Positions 44,137 to 47,205 of a stretch of DNA of 47,205 nt are shown in pieces. Origin of the DNA: Firmicutes bacterium M10-2 (GTDB lineage Bacteria > Bacillota_I > Bacilli_A > Erysipelotrichales > Erysipelotrichaceae); contig KE159692.1 of NCBI GenBank assembly GCA_000403415.2, positions 1 to 47,205 of the forward strand. Direction: 5' to 3'. The notes beneath the pieces are model-generated. The model was not told the DNA's origin, made no database searches, and saw only the letters and a list, made by a program, of their open reading frames with translations. Every line of letters starts with the position of its first letter. Within the stretch, counting starts at the first letter, position 1. Both the position numbers and the translations under genes were made by a program.

Positions 44137-44870
44137 TCGTTAAATGTGACTTAATCGTAGAATTTCCTTTGGGTGCAGAATTTTATCGTACGTTGGATAT
44201 AGAAGTTTATAAGAAATTTTTACGGTTTTTAAAGTCATTAACCTGTTTTTCCATTGAAGAAAAATGTTCTTTTTGCACGCAAAGGGAAAACTGTCGTTAT
44301 TATCAATTCACAGGAAATAATTTTACTAAGTGTCCCGGAATTTTTATGAAGGTCGATCGATTCGGAAAAAATTATTTTCTTCCGAAAGAAAAAAAGATAT
44401 TCACATTTTATTTTATCGGAAATTGTGAGAAGTATTCCGATTTTACAGAAGTTTTTTTCCATTCTTTAGAAAATAAATTATGGGAGCATCCATTTTATTT
44501 AAAAGAAATCCGTAAAGAAAGATTGGAAGAAACGTTAATGAAAGGAAACAAAATCGAAATTGATACAGTTGTCGAAAATAAGCCGTTGGATCAAATTATT
44601 CAAGATCTTTTAAATGATTATCAAACTCAGTACAACTTCCAAAGCAATTTTTCTTGCGGAAAAATAAGTTCGATGCGTGAAATAAAAATACAGGAAGATG
44701 TTTGTTTTTTAGGAACTCGAAAAATAAGGCCGATAGGGAAAATCGGAACGTATTCGATTAAAAATATCGAGTTGCCGAAATTTTTACTGGAAATAGGAAT
44801 CGGGCAATGGAATTACTTAGGAGGTGGAAAATTTGCGATTAAAAATACGATTGACAAAGGATCGAATTGA
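44133..44870 (+). CDS. Second Cas6-family-like RAMP protein, Cys-rich
   Basis: A 245-residue protein in the place where csm6 often stands. It does not look like a CARF/HEPN protein: there is no RxxxxH motif and it is too short. It resembles the Cas6 branch (PF10040 type) that carries a cysteine cluster: CSFCTQRENCRYY with a later C and CPG (about residues 46-68), then FTFYFIGNCEKYSDFTEVFF, and near the end GTYSIKNIELPKFL and the glycine-rich GIGQWNYLGGGKFAIKN. No clear catalytic His/Tyr pair is seen in the N-terminal part. It may be a second crRNA nuclease, an inactive RNA-binding paralog or a Csm accessory factor. Its 3' end contains the ribosome binding site and start of cas6. Confidence 0.6.
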   Translation: MIVKCDLIVEFPLGAEFYRTLDIEVYKKFLRFLKSLTCFSIEEKCSFCTQRENCRYYQFTGNNFTKCPGIFMKVDRFGKNYFLPKEKKIFTFYFIGNCEKYSDFTEVFFHSLENKLWEHPFYLKEIRKERLEETLMKGNKIEIDTVVENKPLDQIIQDLLNDYQTQYNFQSNFSCGKISSMREIKIQEDVCFLGTRKIRPIGKIGTYSIKNIELPKFLLEIGIGQWNYLGGGKFAIKNTIDKGSN

Positions 44871-45552
44871 GCTTCCTGTAAATTATCAGGCAATTGTACA
44901 AGGGTTAATTTATTCAGCATTTTCGAAAGAGGGATACGGAAAATTCTTGCATGACGAAGGATATCGCGGAGAAAAAAGAAAATTTAAAATGTTTGTGTTT
45001 TCCAATCTTTTCGGAAAATTTAGATTGGAAGATAAAAAACTTATTTATGAAAATTACGTGGAATTTTATATCGGCTCTCAATCTGAACGATTTGTTCAAC
45101 AGGTATATGAATTCTTTATTCACCAAGAATGTGTAAAGCTTGGGATTAATAAGTTAAAAGTTGATACGATCCAAATTGAGAATTTACCTTATTTTTCCGA
45201 AAAAAAGAATGTGTGGATTCAAATGTTATCTCCAGTTACAGCTTATAAGGTCAATGAAGATGGAAAATTTGTTTATTATAAGCCTACAGATCCGGAATTC
45301 GAAGAAATGTGTATTCAAAATTTAGAAGAGAAAGCAAGGGCTTGGAACATGAAGGAATTTTCTGCGCAATTAAAAATTCAAGAAATAGAATTCGAAAAGA
45401 AAAGGATCGCTCATTTTAAAAATACATTCTATATTACTTATATGACAAAAATGAAGGTATTAGTGGATTATCCGACTTTATTGCTGTTATGGAATACGGG
45501 AATGTCATCGAAAGGTTCGGCTGGATTCGGAATGATTCGAGTATCTTTATGA
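44833..45552 (+). CDS. cas6: Cas6, pre-crRNA processing endoribonuclease
   Basis: Cuts the repeat RNA to make crRNAs. The 239 residues are canonical: RLKIRLTKDRIELPVNYQAI, QGLIYSAFSKEGYGKFLHDE with the probable catalytic H40 and Y27, FKMFVFSNL, YIGSQSERFV, and the C-terminal NTGMSSKGSAGFGMIRV. I choose the TTG at 44833, since AGGAGG lies 8 bases before it. The GTG at 44824 lies inside that ribosome binding site. It overlaps the previous gene by 38 bases and cas1 by ATGA. Confidence 0.93.
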   Translation: MRLKIRLTKDRIELPVNYQAIVQGLIYSAFSKEGYGKFLHDEGYRGEKRKFKMFVFSNLFGKFRLEDKKLIYENYVEFYIGSQSERFVQQVYEFFIHQECVKLGINKLKVDTIQIENLPYFSEKKNVWIQMLSPVTAYKVNEDGKFVYYKPTDPEFEEMCIQNLEEKARAWNMKEFSAQLKIQEIEFEKKRIAHFKNTFYITYMTKMKVLVDYPTLLLLWNTGMSSKGSAGFGMIRVSL

Positions 45553-46523
45553 AACCCGTTTATCTGTATGCCAGCGGTATTCTCAAACAAAAAGATTATT
45601 CGATATGTCTTTTAACCGAGGAAGAAGAACAATGCATTCCGATTGAACAAGTAGAAGAAATTTACTGCTTCGGTGAAGTGACCTTTAATAAAAGATTGTT
45701 AAAGCTTTTGAATACGCATAAAATATCTGTTTTATTTTTCGATTTTTATGGAAATTACATTGGACGATTTGCGCCGAATAGCCCTAAACAAGGAAAAGTT
45801 CTGATCGAACAAGTAAAAGCGTTTGAAAATCCAGCTCGAAAACAAACAATTCAAAATGGAATTCAAAACGCATCAGCTTCAAATATGCGGGCAGTTTTGA
45901 AATATTATCAGAAAAAAGGAAGAAATTTAGAAAAAGTTATTGGTAAGATCGATACTCTTCTTCAAACCGAACCATCGTATTCAATCTTATTATGGGAAGC
46001 TCAAGTCAAAAAAGCGTATTATCAAGGTTTCGATATTCTTTTAAAAGGTACAGAATTCCAATTCGAGCAGAGAAGTAAAAATCCTCCGAGAAATGAAATT
46101 AATGCAATGATGAGCTATGGATATTCTGTTTTATATGCCACGATTTTATCGATTATCAATCGAAGCCGACTTGTTCCCGAAATTAGTTTCATTCACAGTG
46201 TTGAAAAAACAGGCGCATCTCTTCAATACGATCTGGCAGACATTTATAAACCAGTGATTATCGACCGTATGATTTTCAAACTTGTACGAAAAAAGCAAAT
46301 TCGAAAAGACCATTTTATATTTTATGAGGATGGACGTTGCTATTTTAATAAAGAAGGAATCGGAATTTTTATGAATGCTTATTATGAAATGCTGAAAAGT
46401 ACCATTCAATATAAAGGAAAAAGTATTTCATACCATTCTTTATTGATCCGAGAAGTAAATCAGCTCGCAAATTATATTCTCAAGGAATCAAATGAGTATA
46501 AGCCATATATAATGAAGTGGTGA
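45549..46523 (+). CDS. cas1: Cas1, spacer integrase
   Basis: The metal-dependent integrase that inserts new spacers with Cas2. The 324 residues have the N-terminal beta domain (YLYASGILKQ, VEEIYCFGEVTFNKRLLKLL) and the helical catalytic domain with E150 (LLWEAQVKKAYY), H216 (SFIHSVEKTG) and D228 (SLQYDLADIYKP). The usual LAD/E signature is somewhat divergent but complete. The start at 45549 overlaps the cas6 stop; the longer frame from 45489 lies within cas6. No reverse transcriptase is fused. Confidence 0.95.
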   Translation: MKPVYLYASGILKQKDYSICLLTEEEEQCIPIEQVEEIYCFGEVTFNKRLLKLLNTHKISVLFFDFYGNYIGRFAPNSPKQGKVLIEQVKAFENPARKQTIQNGIQNASASNMRAVLKYYQKKGRNLEKVIGKIDTLLQTEPSYSILLWEAQVKKAYYQGFDILLKGTEFQFEQRSKNPPRNEINAMMSYGYSVLYATILSIINRSRLVPEISFIHSVEKTGASLQYDLADIYKPVIIDRMIFKLVRKKQIRKDHFIFYEDGRCYFNKEGIGIFMNAYYEMLKSTIQYKGKSISYHSLLIREVNQLANYILKESNEYKPYIMKW

Positions 46524-46528
46524 ACAAT

Positions 46529-46792
46529 ATGAATGTGATTTGTATGTATGATACCGAAAGTAAAAAATGTATTAAATTCCAGAAATTATTAAAACGATTC
46601 TTGTATCCAGTTCAAAAATCGGTTTTTCAAGGTACGCTTACTCCGGCACAGTTTAAACGATTGAAAGGCGAACTTGAGAAAATCACCGATAAAAATGATT
46701 CAGTTTATCTATTTTATACTTATAACGATAAAGCTCTTTATTATGATAATATAGGAAAAGAACTTAAAAATCGAAGAATCATTATGGACTGA
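46529..46792 (+). CDS. cas2: Cas2
   Basis: The structural partner of Cas1 in spacer integration. The 87 residues have a ferredoxin-like fold: MNVICMYDTESKK with D8, FLYPVQKSVFQGTLTPAQF and DSVYLFYTYNDKALYYDNIG. It starts 5 bases after cas1; a GTG at 46517 inside cas1 is less likely. The end of the CRISPR leader lies about 180 bases downstream. Confidence 0.93.
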   Translation: MNVICMYDTESKKCIKFQKLLKRFLYPVQKSVFQGTLTPAQFKRLKGELEKITDKNDSVYLFYTYNDKALYYDNIGKELKNRRIIMD

Positions 46793-46975
46793 CTTTCGAC
46801 CATCTTCGGAAAATATGAAAAAACAAAGAAATTTCTATGTATTTTTTTGTATAATATAAATAGATGGTCGAAATATTCTGTCTATATTTTGTGAACATTT
46901 TGATTTTTGATCAGAAAATTAATTTATTCGTTCAAAAATCAGAAACAAATAAAGAGTTTTTGTATATTTGGTTTA
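46793..46975 (+). promoter_or_regulatory. CRISPR leader
   Basis: AT-rich DNA between cas2 and the first repeat. TATAAT at 46850-46855 is a likely -10 for the array. A perfect 12-bp inverted repeat brackets it: TTTCGACCATCT at 46794-46805 and AGATGGTCGAAA at 46862-46873. The second arm would lie at the very start of the transcript. Confidence 0.7.
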
Positions 46976-47205
46976 ATTGAATATTGTTCTTATTAAGGGT
47001 TAAAGCTTTATATTTGCTTTTTTAGCAATGAACGCCTTCTTGAATTGAATATTGTTCTTATTAAGGGTTAAAGCCAATTTAAACTTGTATTAGTTGCTAA
47101 AAAAAATAAAATTGAATATTGTTCTTATTAAGGGTTAAAGCTCAATTTCTTTTCTGTTGAGGACGATCGTATCTTATTGAATATTGTTCTTATTAAGGGT
47201 TAAAG
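46976..47205 (+). CRISPR. CRISPR array, first four repeats
   Basis: Repeats of 31 bases start with ATTGAATATTGTTCTTATTA and end AGGGTTAAAGC. They lie at 46976-47006, 47044-47074, 47111-47141 and 47176-47205; the last is cut by the window edge. The three full copies are identical. Spacers are 37, 36 and 34 bases. The final C could be spacer-side, giving 30-base repeats, but it is constant in all three. Orientation follows the cas operon and leader, so the crRNA tag would be about GTTAAAGC. The array continues beyond the window. Confidence 0.97.

Noticed and set aside
44133-44870. The gene after csm5 as Csm6
   Set aside because: At 245 residues it is far too short, there is no RxxxxH HEPN motif and no CARF-like start. 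The glycine-rich end and Cys cluster fit a Cas6-type RAMP better.

Overview
The window is low-GC DNA from a Firmicutes (Bacillota) chromosome. The T-box leaders in front of alaS and valS, the order mnmA-recD2-alaS-ireB-ruvX-DUF1292-mltG and then greA, and the comEA-comEC-holA block are all typical of this phylum. The anaerobic flavour (NrdG-type radical SAM protein, type I pullulanase, unusual IMP dehydrogenase clade) and the protein sequences suggest an Erysipelotrichia-like host. That last placement is an impression from sequence alone, not a measured assignment.

Layout. Positions 1-87 are the end of a 5S rRNA gene. From 170 to 9.3 kb come metabolic genes: cardiolipin synthase, class II fumarase (opposite strand), pullulanase, IMP dehydrogenase, and an unusual two-gene unit in which a MarR domain is fused to an NrdG-like radical SAM domain and followed by an ATP-cone protein. 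From 9.3 to 26.4 kb lies a conserved information-processing block: tRNA-Leu, mnmA, recD2, T-box-alaS, ireB, ruvX, DUF1292, mltG, greA, comEA, comEC, holA, T-box-valS, a MarR regulator, a small unknown gene and a DnaJ-like co-chaperone. From 26.5 to 35 kb lies a cell-surface region: two small membrane-associated proteins, two LytR-CpsA-Psr (LCP) proteins, a BY-kinase, a PepSY lipoprotein and a CpsE-type initiating sugar transferase. Embedded in it are remnants of a glycosyltransferase, a UDP-galactopyranose mutase and an unidentified gene. It looks like a shrunken exopolysaccharide locus. An IS30-family element (35039-36132) and a tRNA-Lys (opposite strand) follow, then a COG2509-like FAD-dependent oxidoreductase.

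From 38.5 kb to the end is a type III-A CRISPR-Cas operon: cas10-csm2-csm3-csm4-csm5-[cas6-like RAMP]-cas6-cas1-cas2, an AT-rich leader and the first four repeats of an array that runs off the window. Cas10 keeps both its HD nuclease and GGDD cyclase motifs, but no CARF effector such as Csm6 is visible. The gene in that place is instead a cysteine-containing second Cas6-family-like protein directly upstream of a canonical Cas6.

Most noteworthy: (1) the MarR-radical SAM / ATP-cone pair with a leaderless-type promoter; (2) the doubled Cas6-like genes; (3) an LCP protein that has lost the family's catalytic arginines; (4) a BY-kinase with no visible transmembrane adaptor but a PepSY lipoprotein in its place; (5) the decayed polysaccharide genes; (6) a perfect 12-bp inverted repeat bracketing a -10 element in the CRISPR leader.
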